Below, in pieces: positions 42,286 to 50,143 of a DNA stretch of 64,000 bases. How positions within the stretch are numbered: the first letter of the stretch is position 1; the number at the start of each line of letters is the position of its first letter. This stretch comes from a bacterium (GTDB lineage Bacteria; BMS3Abin14). The translations under genes were made by a program, and so were the position numbers. The notes below the pieces were generated by a model. That model searched no databases, was not told where the DNA came from, and worked only from the letters and a program-made list of their open reading frames with translations. The stretch covers positions 2,316,516-2,380,515 of the forward strand of contig CP070719.1 of the NCBI GenBank assembly GCA_020350725.1. The letters are read 5' to 3'.

Positions 42286-43650
42286 ATGACTGTGCCCTCA
42301 AAATTAATCATCTTCACCCGCTACCCCGAACCCGGTACCACGAAGACCCGCCTGATCCCCGCCTTGGGACCGGAGGGAGCCGCCGACCTGCACCGGAGGA
42401 TGACCGAACATACCCTGAACCGTGTCAGACCGCTTGCCCGATCGGGTTTTGACCTTCAGGTCCGGTATGAAGGAGGCAACGCAAGGAGGATGGTGGACTG
42501 GCTGGGTCCGGAGCTGGAATACCGCCTCCAGGGAGAGGGGGACCTGGGGGCCAGGATGGAGAGGGCTTTCAGGGAATCCTTTTCGGAAGGTTACAGCGAA
42601 GCCCTTATCATCGGCAGCGACTGTCCGTCGCTCACCGAGGACGATGTGTCCACCGCCTCTGCGCTTCTGGATAGTAATCAGATAATCCTCGGACCGGCCA
42701 CCGACGGCGGCTACTACCTCCTTGGCATCCGTTCCGATGCTCCCGAGGAAGTGTTCGCCGCTCTGTTCCAGGGTATTCCGTGGGGAACAGATGAGGTCCT
42801 GATGAGGACGGTGAACTCCCTGGCAGGCGTTCGGGTCGACCTGGGCCTGCTGGACGACAAGGACGATGTGGACGAGCCGGCCGACCTGGTGGCCTGGGAA
42901 CGGGCGGTGTCCGAATCCCTTGCCCGATATCCGGACAAAAATCGGACCATCTCGGTGATCGTTCCCGTATTCAACGAAGAGGAGAGGATCGGAGATCTTC
43001 TGAAGGACCTCAGGAACTCGGATGTCGAGGTCGTCGTCTCCGACGGAGGGAGCGTGGACGGTACGGTGCGGATCTGCCGGGAGGCAGGGGTCAGGGTGCG
43101 TCCAGGCCCGGCGAGCCGGCCCGGGCAGATGAACAGCGGAGCCGATGCGGCAACCGGGGATCTGGTGCTCTTCCTCCACGCAGACACGAAATTGCCGGCC
43201 CGCTTCCCGGACCTGATCAGAGAGGCGGTCGAAGGTGGTGCGGTCGCAGGGGCCTTCTCCTTGGCCTTTGAGGAGGGAAGCCGGTCCCTGCGGGTCATTC
43301 AGTGGGCCGCCAACCTGCGGGCTCACCGTCTGGGGGTGGTCTTCGGGGACCAGGCGATCTTCGCGGTTAAAGAGAAGTTCTCTGCCGTGGGCGGTTTCCC
43401 GGACCAGCCCATAATGGAGGATTATGAACTGTGGCGGCGTCTGAGGAGATCGGACAGGACCGTTATCCTTCCAGCCGTGGCGGTCACATCGGCCAGGAGG
43501 TGGATCCGACACGGGACCTGGCGGACAACCTTTATCCACCTGGCGGTAACCTGGCTGTACCATCTCGGTGTCTCACCGGACAGGCTGGCCGGGTGGTACA
43601 GGAGATGGATGGAAAAAGCGGAGATGGGGAGTAAGAGTATCAGAGATTAG
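42286..43650 (+). CDS. DUF2064 transferase fused to a GT2 glycosyltransferase (rSAM/selenodomain-associated)
   Basis: A 454-residue cytoplasmic protein joining two nucleotide-sugar transferase-type domains. Residues 1-210: DUF2064/TIGR04282 type, with LIIFTRYPEPGTTKTRLIPALG, ALIIGSDCPSLT and GPATDGGYYLLG. Residues about 222-454: GT2/TIGR04283 type, with ISVIVPVFNEEERIGDLL, VVVSDGGSVDGTV, LFLHADTKLP (D-x-D like), AGAFSLAFEE, FGDQAIFAVKEKF and the acidic PIMEDYELWRRL. In NCBI both families are called arsenosugar biosynthesis glycosyltransferases because they co-occur with ArsS. Finding them as one chain next to ArsS supports a joint pathway. The last codons (SKSIRD plus TAG) are formed by the family A repeat that follows, as with the oxidase at the window start. 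Confidence 0.87.
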   Translation: MTVPSKLIIFTRYPEPGTTKTRLIPALGPEGAADLHRRMTEHTLNRVRPLARSGFDLQVRYEGGNARRMVDWLGPELEYRLQGEGDLGARMERAFRESFSEGYSEALIIGSDCPSLTEDDVSTASALLDSNQIILGPATDGGYYLLGIRSDAPEEVFAALFQGIPWGTDEVLMRTVNSLAGVRVDLGLLDDKDDVDEPADLVAWERAVSESLARYPDKNRTISVIVPVFNEEERIGDLLKDLRNSDVEVVVSDGGSVDGTVRICREAGVRVRPGPASRPGQMNSGADAATGDLVLFLHADTKLPARFPDLIREAVEGGAVAGAFSLAFEEGSRSLRVIQWAANLRAHRLGVVFGDQAIFAVKEKFSAVGGFPDQPIMEDYELWRRLRRSDRTVILPAVAVTSARRWIRHGTWRTTFIHLAVTWLYHLGVSPDRLAGWYRRWMEKAEMGSKSIRD

Positions 43651-43933
43651 AATATTAGAGATTAGAGCATTAGGGGTTAGAGTATTAGAGATTAGAGCAT
43701 TAGGGATTAGAGTATTAGGGATTAGAACATTAGAAATTGGAGCATTGGAAATGGAACACAGCATATATTCACCGTAAGATCTGCTAACCGGTCATAAATA
43801 AATAGTATATTTTCCCGATGTCTTCCAATCTCTTTACGTAGATACAGTAATGTCTAATATCTAATTCTCCAATAGCTAATGTCCCAATATCTATTGATCC
43901 GATACCCCATTTTCGGATCTGAAAGGAAACCCT
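43636..43933. repeat. Longest family A repeat array
   Basis: Positions 43636-43754 are about 15 head-to-tail units of 7-9 bp (ATTAGAGATTAGAGCATTAGGG-like), starting inside the 3' end of the transferase gene. A second short run in the opposite orientation (TGTCTAATATCTAATTCTCC...) occupies about 43849-43898. The 90 bp in between are AT-rich. Units are too short, too variable and lack spacers for this to be a CRISPR array. Confidence 0.7.
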
Positions 43934-44722
43934 ATGCCCGAGCTGCCGGAGGTGGAGACAATCCGTGAGGATTTTCAGGGTAGGTTCCTGGGCAGAAAGA
44001 TCGCCGGGGTTTCGATCGGGAACGAGTCCAGGCTGAGGAGCCCCTTTCCCGAAAACCTCAAGATCCGCCTGACGGGGACGGAATTCACCGGGACCCTCCG
44101 CCACGGGAAATACCTCTTGGCCGGGACAGAAAGGGGAGGATACCTGGTCTTTCATTTCGGTATGACCGGCCGCCTTGATGAGCTGTTCCCGTCCGATCCG
44201 GCGCCCCGTTTCTGCCGGGTGACGATTCGGTTCCAGGACGGTGGAGGGCTCTCCTTCTCGGACATGCGCAGGCTGGGAAGTCTCGCCTGGACGGACGGCG
44301 TCGGAGAATTCCTGCGACTCAAGGACCTCGGTCCGGATGCGATGGATCCGGAACTTGACCCGGACCGGTTCGAAAAGATCTTCGAGCACAGGAGAGCCCT
44401 CCTCAAACCGTCTCTCATGAACCAGACCCTCATTGCCGGTATCGGCAACCTGTACGCCGACGAGATCCTGTTTCAGAACGGCATCCATCCGCGGGTGGGG
44501 ATCCCCGACCTGCCGGCAGGCATTTTCGAGGCCCTCCACGGTTCCATGAGAGACGTCCTGGCCCTGTCCATCCGCCTTCATGCTGATTTTTCCCGGTTCC
44601 CGGACCGCTATCTGCTGTTCGATCGGAGGGCGGGCAGAGGGTGTCCGCACTGCCCGGGGAAACTCGAGGGCAGTCGGATCCAGGGACGGACGGCTGTCTT
44701 CTGCCCCGGCCACCAGGGGTAG
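43934..44722 (+). CDS. mutM: Formamidopyrimidine-DNA glycosylase (Fpg/MutM)
   Basis: Base-excision repair glycosylase/AP lyase for 8-oxoguanine and formamidopyrimidines, 262 residues. The N-terminus PELPEVETIREDF has the catalytic Pro and Glu; the conserved Lys is in LRHGKYLL; the H2TH region is FEHRRALLKPSLMNQTLIAGIGNLYADEILFQNGIHP. The C-terminal zinc finger reads CPHC ... GRTAVFCPGHQ: three Cys and a His where most Fpg proteins have the fourth Cys, which may still bind zinc. AAGGAAA lies just upstream of ATG 43934. It stands alone between repeat arrays and a long spacer; a function in oxidative damage repair agrees with the oxygen-defence genes at the other end of the window. Confidence 0.93.
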   Translation: MPELPEVETIREDFQGRFLGRKIAGVSIGNESRLRSPFPENLKIRLTGTEFTGTLRHGKYLLAGTERGGYLVFHFGMTGRLDELFPSDPAPRFCRVTIRFQDGGGLSFSDMRRLGSLAWTDGVGEFLRLKDLGPDAMDPELDPDRFEKIFEHRRALLKPSLMNQTLIAGIGNLYADEILFQNGIHPRVGIPDLPAGIFEALHGSMRDVLALSIRLHADFSRFPDRYLLFDRRAGRGCPHCPGKLEGSRIQGRTAVFCPGHQG

Positions 44723-45047
44723 AAATCAGGGCAGGTCCTCGAGTTTCGATGGTCCGGACTGCCCAATGTCCCCTTGTGAGTATTTGTCGGATTTTGTCCC
44801 GGTGTTTCCTCTCACCTATACTTTTCACCACCGAGGGTTGTGAAATGGACCGTCCCTTTGCGGTAACATATTGCCTATTTTCGGGAAACGGATGGCCGGT
44901 TTTGACCTCCGTCGTTTGAAAAACCATTTGATATCAATGCCCTCCATGAGGGCACGGGAATTGCTTATGTGACTTCTGCCTAACTCTGGCGATATTGTCA
45001 GTTGTGTCGGTCCGGTTGACCGGCACGGGTTTTCAAGGGGGTGTGTG
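44723..45047. other. 325-bp intergenic region with a sigma-54-like promoter
   Basis: No gene supported. The region holds a small hairpin (GCCCTC/GAGGGC around 44939-44953) overlapping a -24/-12 promoter-like sequence (separate entry), and an approximate Shine-Dalgarno (CAAGGGGG) before the next gene. Confidence 0.45.
44950..44966 (+). promoter_or_regulatory. Sigma-54-type (-24/-12) promoter
   Basis: GGGCACGGGAATTGCTT matches the consensus TGGCACG-N4-TTGCW at all positions but the first. The GG at -24 and GC at -12 are 10 nt apart as required. Transcription would start near 44975, about 70 nt before the ATG of the secreted protein gene. No adjacent enhancer-binding protein gene is seen. Confidence 0.55.
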
Positions 45048-46166
45048 ATGAAGGGGAGAATGTCGGTACTGGTTTTGGCTGTCCTGATCCTGGGCCTTGT
45101 CATCGTGCCCGGTTTTACCGCCGATTCGGATGACCCGGGTGAAAATTCCCGGACCTACGGCTGCGGGGCCAAAAAGGGAGGGGACAGCAGGTTGAGCGGC
45201 AGCAGGATCAGCCACCTGTACTTTAGACAGGCGGAGGTCTCCGATGGCGTGGATTGCCCCAGAGCGTGGGCCAAAATGGCCTATACGATCTGCGGCGAAC
45301 CGTCGCGATTCGTCTTCAAGGGAAGCGGCCTCGAGTGTAATTCAGAGTATGAGCTCGTCTTTGCAGACGATGTGGCCGACGGTGCGGGTACGCCGGAAAC
45401 GGTGTTATTCAGCGTTGGCGCCGCATCCTCCGACTATGGCGGAAATATCTATATCAAGGGATCCTTCCCCCCGGTGGACCTGTCGGAGATCTCTTTCTCC
45501 CTTATCCATGCCGGCGGTGTGGACGACATGGTCCATGACGAGATGGATGTCGTCCTCGTTGGAGAGGAGGCCATTTCCTATGCACTGACCTGTCCCGATC
45601 TGGGCCTGTGCGATCTGGAGATCTTCTCCGCTGATCTGGCCGGCGTGGAGTCCACACCAGGCGGCACTGTGGAGCCCCTGGACAGTGGAGAGGCCACAGG
45701 AAAGGCGATCTTCGCCGTCGGTCCCTGGAGCGACAGGATCTACTACAAGCTGGTGGCGGACAACGCCGGGACGGTGATCGCCGCCAGCATCGTGGCAGGC
45801 GGGGATCCGTCCGGTGTGGAACTGGTCCCGATCTATCCGTCCGAAAGGGAGATCGACCTTCACGGTCACGATCTCATCGCCCTGGGCGTCATCGATGCCG
45901 ACGACAGCCTCAACCAGTCCGTCCTGGGGACAACCGACACCATCGGCTCATTGATCGGGGAGGTCAACACCGGTACGACCTATGTCAGTCTGATCACGGA
46001 GGGAGATCCAGGAGACGAACTGCGGGGCGACATCCTACCGGCAGACTGCAGCGCACTGATGGAACTGTGGAACCTCCATGTCGATCTCTGGGATTGGGGC
46101 TGCGGTAACCGCTGGGATCATGACCGCGGTGGAGATGGCACGAAAAATTGCGGTGACTGTTTCTAA
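45048..46166 (+). CDS. Secreted protein of unknown function with weak CHRD-like features
   Basis: A 372-residue exported protein: signal peptide MKGRMSVLVLAVLILGLVIVPGFTA, then an acidic Asp/Gly-rich mature part. Cys residues occur in pairs spread through the chain (YGCGAKK, GVDCP, TICGEP, LECNSEY, TCPDLGLCDLEIF, ADCSALM, DWGCGNR, KNCGDCF), suggesting several disulfides. The C-terminal NTGTTYVSLITEGDPGDELRGDILPADC resembles the CHRD domain ending (Y-x-x-x-x-T ... P-G-E-I-R-G), and KLVADNAGTVIAASI and VDLSEI could be earlier strands. I do not recognise a characterised protein. ATG 45048 was taken over the GTG at 45045. Preceded by a sigma-54-like promoter and followed by a strong terminator, so it is a monocistronic unit. 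Confidence 0.75.
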   Translation: MKGRMSVLVLAVLILGLVIVPGFTADSDDPGENSRTYGCGAKKGGDSRLSGSRISHLYFRQAEVSDGVDCPRAWAKMAYTICGEPSRFVFKGSGLECNSEYELVFADDVADGAGTPETVLFSVGAASSDYGGNIYIKGSFPPVDLSEISFSLIHAGGVDDMVHDEMDVVLVGEEAISYALTCPDLGLCDLEIFSADLAGVESTPGGTVEPLDSGEATGKAIFAVGPWSDRIYYKLVADNAGTVIAASIVAGGDPSGVELVPIYPSEREIDLHGHDLIALGVIDADDSLNQSVLGTTDTIGSLIGEVNTGTTYVSLITEGDPGDELRGDILPADCSALMELWNLHVDLWDWGCGNRWDHDRGGDGTKNCGDCF

Positions 46167-46218
46167 AGCAGCGCGGGCAGCAGGCAGATAACACTGTCGA
46201 CAGCCGAGCATCTCTTAC

Positions 46219-46260
46219 CCGAGGGCGGGACCGATCACGGTTTCGCCCTCGGTTTTTTTT
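46219..46260 (+). terminator. Rho-independent terminator
   Basis: CCGAGGGCG (46219-46227) pairs with CGCCCTCGG (46244-46252), followed directly by eight T (46253-46260). It lies about 50 nt after the stop of the secreted protein gene and isolates it from the phosphate operon. Confidence 0.92.
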
Positions 46261-46365
46261 GCCTGTCCGGATGTTGTCGCGGATTGGCCGAGAATTGAGT
46301 TGAGGTTTCAAAGCGGGACCGATAATATGCCTCACTGAATCCATTGGAAAGGGGGAGGAGTCGGG

Positions 46366-47040
46366 ATGAGAAAGACTATTTTCGATCTGTTTGCCAAGTC
46401 GCCCTTCGGTCCCCTCCAGGACCACATGCGCAAGGTGATGGAATGCGTTCGGCTGGTGCCGGAGCTTTTTCAGGCCCTGGAGAAGGAGGACGAGGAAAAG
46501 TTCGAATATCTGGTCGAACAGATAAAGAAAGCCGAGCACGAGGCCGACGTGATCAAGAACCACATCCGGGGCGACCTGCCCAAGACCATCTTCACGCCCG
46601 TCGACCGAACGGACCTGCTTGACATCCTCCGGTTCCAGGACCGGATCAGTGACGTGGCCGAGGACGTGGGCGTTCTTCTGAGCATGCGCCATCTTCCCTT
46701 CCCCGAGAAGATCCGCAAGCAGTTCTGGGACTTTATGGAGCAGGTCATGGCCACCGTCGAACAGTTCAGCAGGATCAGCGAGGAACTCGACGAGCTGATG
46801 GAGGCGTCCTTTGGCGGCGCCGAGGCGGGCAAGGTTACCGAGATGATAGACAACCTCGGCCAGGAGGAGCACAAGGCCGACGTCAAACAGTACCAACTCG
46901 TCAAGAACATCCTTACCCTCGAGGATGAGATCGGTTCAGTCAACGTGATCCTGTGGATGAAGGTCCTCGAGGCGGTGGGGAACATTGCCAACGGAGCCGA
47001 AAAGACGGGCAACCGCATCCGCATGTTCATCTTCAAATAG
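46366..47040 (+). CDS. DUF47 (PhoU-like) phosphate transport regulator
   Basis: A 224-residue all-helical cytoplasmic protein of the TIGR00153/DUF47 family, PhoU-like adaptors encoded beside low-affinity phosphate transporters. Typical segments: FGPLQDHMRKVMECVRLVPELFQAL, KAEHEADVIKNHIRGDLPKTIFTPVDRTDLLDILRFQDRISDVAEDVG with the metal-binding E/D-x3-D pattern, and EEHKADVKQYQLVKNILTLEDEIGSVNVILWMKVLEAVGNIANGAEKTGNRIRMFI. GGGGGAGGAG precedes ATG 46366. The PiT transporter gene begins 9 nt after its stop, so the pair forms an operon. Confidence 0.93.
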   Translation: MRKTIFDLFAKSPFGPLQDHMRKVMECVRLVPELFQALEKEDEEKFEYLVEQIKKAEHEADVIKNHIRGDLPKTIFTPVDRTDLLDILRFQDRISDVAEDVGVLLSMRHLPFPEKIRKQFWDFMEQVMATVEQFSRISEELDELMEASFGGAEAGKVTEMIDNLGQEEHKADVKQYQLVKNILTLEDEIGSVNVILWMKVLEAVGNIANGAEKTGNRIRMFIFK

Positions 47041-47049
47041 GGCGGTTTC

Positions 47050-48303
47050 ATGCTCGATCTGAATATCTGGGTTCTCTGGGTCAGCGCGGCCACCTGTGCA
47101 TACATGGCCTGGAACATCGGAGCCAACGATGTCGCCAACGCCATGGGGACCTCCGTTGGATCCCACGCGATCAACCTCAGGCAGGCTGTCCTCCTGGCCG
47201 CCGTCTTCGAGTTTGCCGGGGCGTTCCTGGTCGGAGGCCACGTAACGAACACCGTCCGGAAGGGGATCGTTTCCCCCGACGTATTCGCCGACAATCCGGA
47301 GGTGTTTATCCTGGGAATGATGGCGGCATTGCTGGCCTCGGGGATCTGGCTCAACCTGTCCACCTTTCTCGGTCTTCCCGTTTCCACCACGCACAGCATC
47401 GTCGGCTCCATCGTCGGTTTCGGTCTCCTGGTGGGGGGGCTGACGGCCATCAAGTGGGGCAAGCTCGGATCCATCGTCCTGAGCTGGTTCGTATCTCCCC
47501 TGTGCGGCGGACTGGTGGGGTTCCTCACCTTTCTTCTGGTCAAGAGGACCGTTCTGGCGGCGTGGAACCCGGTCAGAGCGGCCAACCGGGTTGTCCCCAT
47601 CCTGCTTTTTCCAGTGATCTCGGTTCTCGTCCTTTCCATGATCTACAAGGGCCTGAAAAACATCAACCTGGACGTCCCTTTCAAACAGGCGCTCCTCATC
47701 GCCATTGGCTGCGGCCTTGCCGCCTATCTTGTCATGCGTCTTTTCCTCGCCCGCAAGTTCTCCGACCGTCCCAGCAGGAGAAAGGACGCCTTCGACCAGG
47801 TGGAGGGGATCTTCGCCTACCTCCAGGTGGGGACCGCCTGTTACGTCGCCTTTGCCCACGGAGCCAACGACGTGGCAAACGCCATCGGTCCCTTCGCCGC
47901 CATAGTTTCCGTCTTTCAAAGCGGAAGCGTCGAGATGAAGGTGGGTGTTCCCGTCTGGATCCTTGCCCTGGGAGGGCTGGGGATAGTCGTCGGTCTGGCC
48001 ACCTGGGGGTACAGGGTCATCGAGACCATCGGTAAGAAGATCACCATTATCACCCCCTCCCGGGGATTCTCGGCCGAATTCGCCACCGCAACCACGGTGC
48101 TGGTCTGTTCCAAGCTGGGCCTTCCCGTCTCGACCAGCCACACCCTCGTCGGGAGCGTGATCGGTGTCGGGATGGCCAGGGGGCTGGCGGCCCTTAACCT
48201 GAGGGTTATCCGAAACATCGTCAATTCCTGGCTGATCACGGTACCGGCTACCGCTCTCTTCACTGTGCTCGTCTTTACCGTGCTCAGGCTCATCGTCCTC
48301 TAG
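47050..48303 (+). CDS. PiT-family inorganic phosphate transporter
   Basis: A 417-residue inner-membrane permease importing phosphate (as metal-phosphate) with protons or Na+. Both PiT signature repeats are present: AWNIGANDVANAMGTSVGSHAI near the N-terminus and FAHGANDVANAIGPFAAI in the second half, and the internal repeat P-V-S-T-T/S-H occurs as FLGLPVSTTHSIVGSIVGFG and KLGLPVSTSHTLVGSVIGVG. Around ten helices. The cytoplasmic loop (about residues 235-255, RKFSDRPSRRKDAFDQVEG) lies before the second signature. Translated in tandem with the DUF47 adaptor and followed after 12 nt by the DUF445 gene. Confidence 0.95.
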   Translation: MLDLNIWVLWVSAATCAYMAWNIGANDVANAMGTSVGSHAINLRQAVLLAAVFEFAGAFLVGGHVTNTVRKGIVSPDVFADNPEVFILGMMAALLASGIWLNLSTFLGLPVSTTHSIVGSIVGFGLLVGGLTAIKWGKLGSIVLSWFVSPLCGGLVGFLTFLLVKRTVLAAWNPVRAANRVVPILLFPVISVLVLSMIYKGLKNINLDVPFKQALLIAIGCGLAAYLVMRLFLARKFSDRPSRRKDAFDQVEGIFAYLQVGTACYVAFAHGANDVANAIGPFAAIVSVFQSGSVEMKVGVPVWILALGGLGIVVGLATWGYRVIETIGKKITIITPSRGFSAEFATATTVLVCSKLGLPVSTSHTLVGSVIGVGMARGLAALNLRVIRNIVNSWLITVPATALFTVLVFTVLRLIVL

Positions 48304-48315
48304 AAACCGAATCCC

Positions 48316-48927
48316 ATGGCGGAATGGGTTTATTTTCTCATCTTCCCCTCCGTCGGCGCCCTGGTCGGCTGGTTCACTAACTGGCTGGCCATCAGGATGC
48401 TCTTCCGGCCCCGAAGGCCGGTGAGGATCCTCTGCTTCACCCTGCAGGGAGTGATTCCCCGCCGGCATGCGGACCTGGCCGGCAGAGTGGCCGAAACGGT
48501 GGAGAGTTCCCTCCTCACCCAGGAGGACCTGGAGGCGGCCATGACCGGCGTGAGGTGGGAGGATGAGGTCAGAAGGCTCATCGCCAGGATCCTTGACGAA
48601 AAGGGGCCGGGCATCTTCCTGGTGATGATCCCCGGCATTGCCCAGGCCTGGTCCAATGTGGTGATCCCCACCCTTCAGGATGTCCTGGGAAAGGAGATCA
48701 ACCGTCTGATTGTCAGAAGCCAATCCGCCGTCATCAACAAGCTCAGGACCTCCGTGGATGTGAAGGGAATTGTCCGGGACAAGGTCGAGCAGTTCGAGGT
48801 CGAGGCCCTCGAGGGGCTGATACGGGGCATTGCCAGAACCGAGTTCGGGCACATCCAGGTCGTCGGGGCCCTGACGGGAGCGGCCATCGGCATTGTCCAG
48901 GGACTGATCCTTCTTTTCACCACCTAG
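48316..48927 (+). CDS. DUF445 family membrane protein
   Basis: A 203-residue protein of the DUF445 group. It starts with a membrane helix and the conserved FPSVGALVGWFTNWLAIRMLFRPRRP motif (G-x-x-GW-x-TN-x-x-A-x-x-M-L-F-x-P), continues with a cytoplasmic helical part (LAGRVAETVESSLLTQEDLEAAM...) and ends with a second hydrophobic segment (LTGAAIGIVQGLILLFTT). No biochemical function is known for the family. It begins 12 nt after the PiT gene and is probably in the same transcript, though a direct link to phosphate uptake is not established. Confidence 0.85.
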   Translation: MAEWVYFLIFPSVGALVGWFTNWLAIRMLFRPRRPVRILCFTLQGVIPRRHADLAGRVAETVESSLLTQEDLEAAMTGVRWEDEVRRLIARILDEKGPGIFLVMIPGIAQAWSNVVIPTLQDVLGKEINRLIVRSQSAVINKLRTSVDVKGIVRDKVEQFEVEALEGLIRGIARTEFGHIQVVGALTGAAIGIVQGLILLFTT

Positions 48928-49411
48928 AAGCTCCCTGGGACGCTGTGGTCCTTGATCGGGGTCGGTAAGGGATATCCCCCGGTATTCTTTGCCCACCATC
49001 CCCGGCGCTGTGCGTTGGAGCGCCGCGGCGGGTTTTGATGCTGAACTGGCAATTCAGGGACCGAGAAACCGGTTTGAGCCCCAATCGACATGCATGAGAG
49101 CAGCAGCGAAAACCGGCCCATTCAATGCCTGGGCGGAAGCAACGGGTGGTACGACTTCGATTGGATGTGGCCGATCAGAGGGGCCATGGACCGCCTTTGG
49201 GGAGGGCCTGCTGGTACAGGGTGTATCCCTCTCATTGTCCGGTTTTTTACGGGATGTTCCGCGGCATCATGCAGAACATCCAACGGAAGGGTAATTGATT
49301 CCGGTACCTCTGCATTTGATCCTCTCCCCTTCACTTTGCCTTTAAACTATCCGTTACGGATTCGTGAACACTGTCTGATTCGATGGTTGCTCTATGAGGG
49401 TGATGAGGTAA
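48928..49411. other. 484-bp intergenic region, no supported gene
   Basis: GGCGCT (49004-49009) and AGCGCC (49019-49024) form a hairpin followed by GCGGCGGGTTTT, possibly a weak terminator of the phosphate operon. An open frame from 49090 continues into the response regulator gene in another frame; its composition and lack of a Shine-Dalgarno argue against it. Nothing else is recognised. Confidence 0.4.
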
Positions 49412-50143
49412 ATGGCCGGTACAACATCCAGGAAAGTCCTCCTCGTCGAGGATGACAGGGATATCTCGCACCTGGTGAAACTTCACCTCCAGGACGCGGG
49501 ATACCATGTGAGTCTGGCCGAGGACGGCAATACCGGCCTGAATCTGGCCCAGTCCGGAAATTTCGGCCTGATCATCCTCGACCTCATGCTGCCCGACATG
49601 GACGGCCTCGATCTCTGCAGGGCTTTGAGAGCCGCCTCCAACTTCACCCCCATCCTCATGCTGACGGCCAAGTCCTCAGAAGTTGACCGGGTTCTGGGTC
49701 TCGAGATGGGAGCGGATGATTACCTGATCAAGCCCTTCAGCGTCCGGGAGCTGGTGGCCAGGGTCAAGGCGATCTTCCGCAGGGCGGGTATGGAGGGCGC
49801 TATGGGAGATCGCGGAGATCTCGTCTCGCGGGGGGATCTCGTCATCGACACCGCTCGGAGAAAGGTGACCCTGAAAGGCCGGTCGGTGAGCCTGACGGCC
49901 AAGGAGTTCGACCTTCTCCTTCACTTTGCCGCCCACCCGGGAAGGGTCTACACGAGGGCTCAGCTGCTCGACCAGGTCTGGGGTTATGGATACGAGGGTT
50001 ACGAACACACGGTCAACTCCCACATCAACCGGTTAAGGGGCAAGATAGAGGCCGACCCGGCCAAACCGGGTTTCATCCTCACGGTCTGGGGTGTGGGCTA
50101 CAAGTTCGCCGACAGGGAAGACCTGGAGCAGGACGCGGGATGA
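49412..50143 (+). CDS. OmpR/PhoB-family response regulator
   Basis: A 243-residue two-component regulator. Receiver domain: acidic pocket KVLLVEDDRDI, phosphoacceptor Asp57 in LIILDLMLPDMDG, the conserved Thr/Lys in MLTAKSSE and DDYLIKPFSVREL. The C-terminal winged helix has the OmpR pattern VSLTAKEFDLLLHFAAHPGRVYTRAQLLDQVWGY and TVNSHINRLRGKIEADPAKPGFILTVWGVGYKF. Its ATG overlaps nothing upstream; its TGA overlaps the ATG of the histidine kinase (ATGA), so the pair is co-translated. The phosphate transport operon lies just upstream on the same strand, so a PhoBR-like role is possible, but the kinase lacks the typical PhoR PAS layout and this remains a guess. Confidence 0.93.
   Translation: MAGTTSRKVLLVEDDRDISHLVKLHLQDAGYHVSLAEDGNTGLNLAQSGNFGLIILDLMLPDMDGLDLCRALRAASNFTPILMLTAKSSEVDRVLGLEMGADDYLIKPFSVRELVARVKAIFRRAGMEGAMGDRGDLVSRGDLVIDTARRKVTLKGRSVSLTAKEFDLLLHFAAHPGRVYTRAQLLDQVWGYGYEGYEHTVNSHINRLRGKIEADPAKPGFILTVWGVGYKFADREDLEQDAG

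Noticed and set aside
43636-43754. CRISPR array
   Set aside because: Units are only 7-9 bp, highly variable and head to tail without unique spacers; no cas genes are nearby.
46936-48999. 687-codon minus-strand frame opposite DUF47/PiT/DUF445
   Set aside because: Antisense shadow of three strongly supported genes; amino acid composition (DGGH repeats) is not that of a real protein.
49090-49455. A 121-codon gene upstream of and overlapping the response regulator
   Set aside because: No ribosome binding site, no protein-like conservation that I can recognise, and it overlaps the well-supported start of the regulator.
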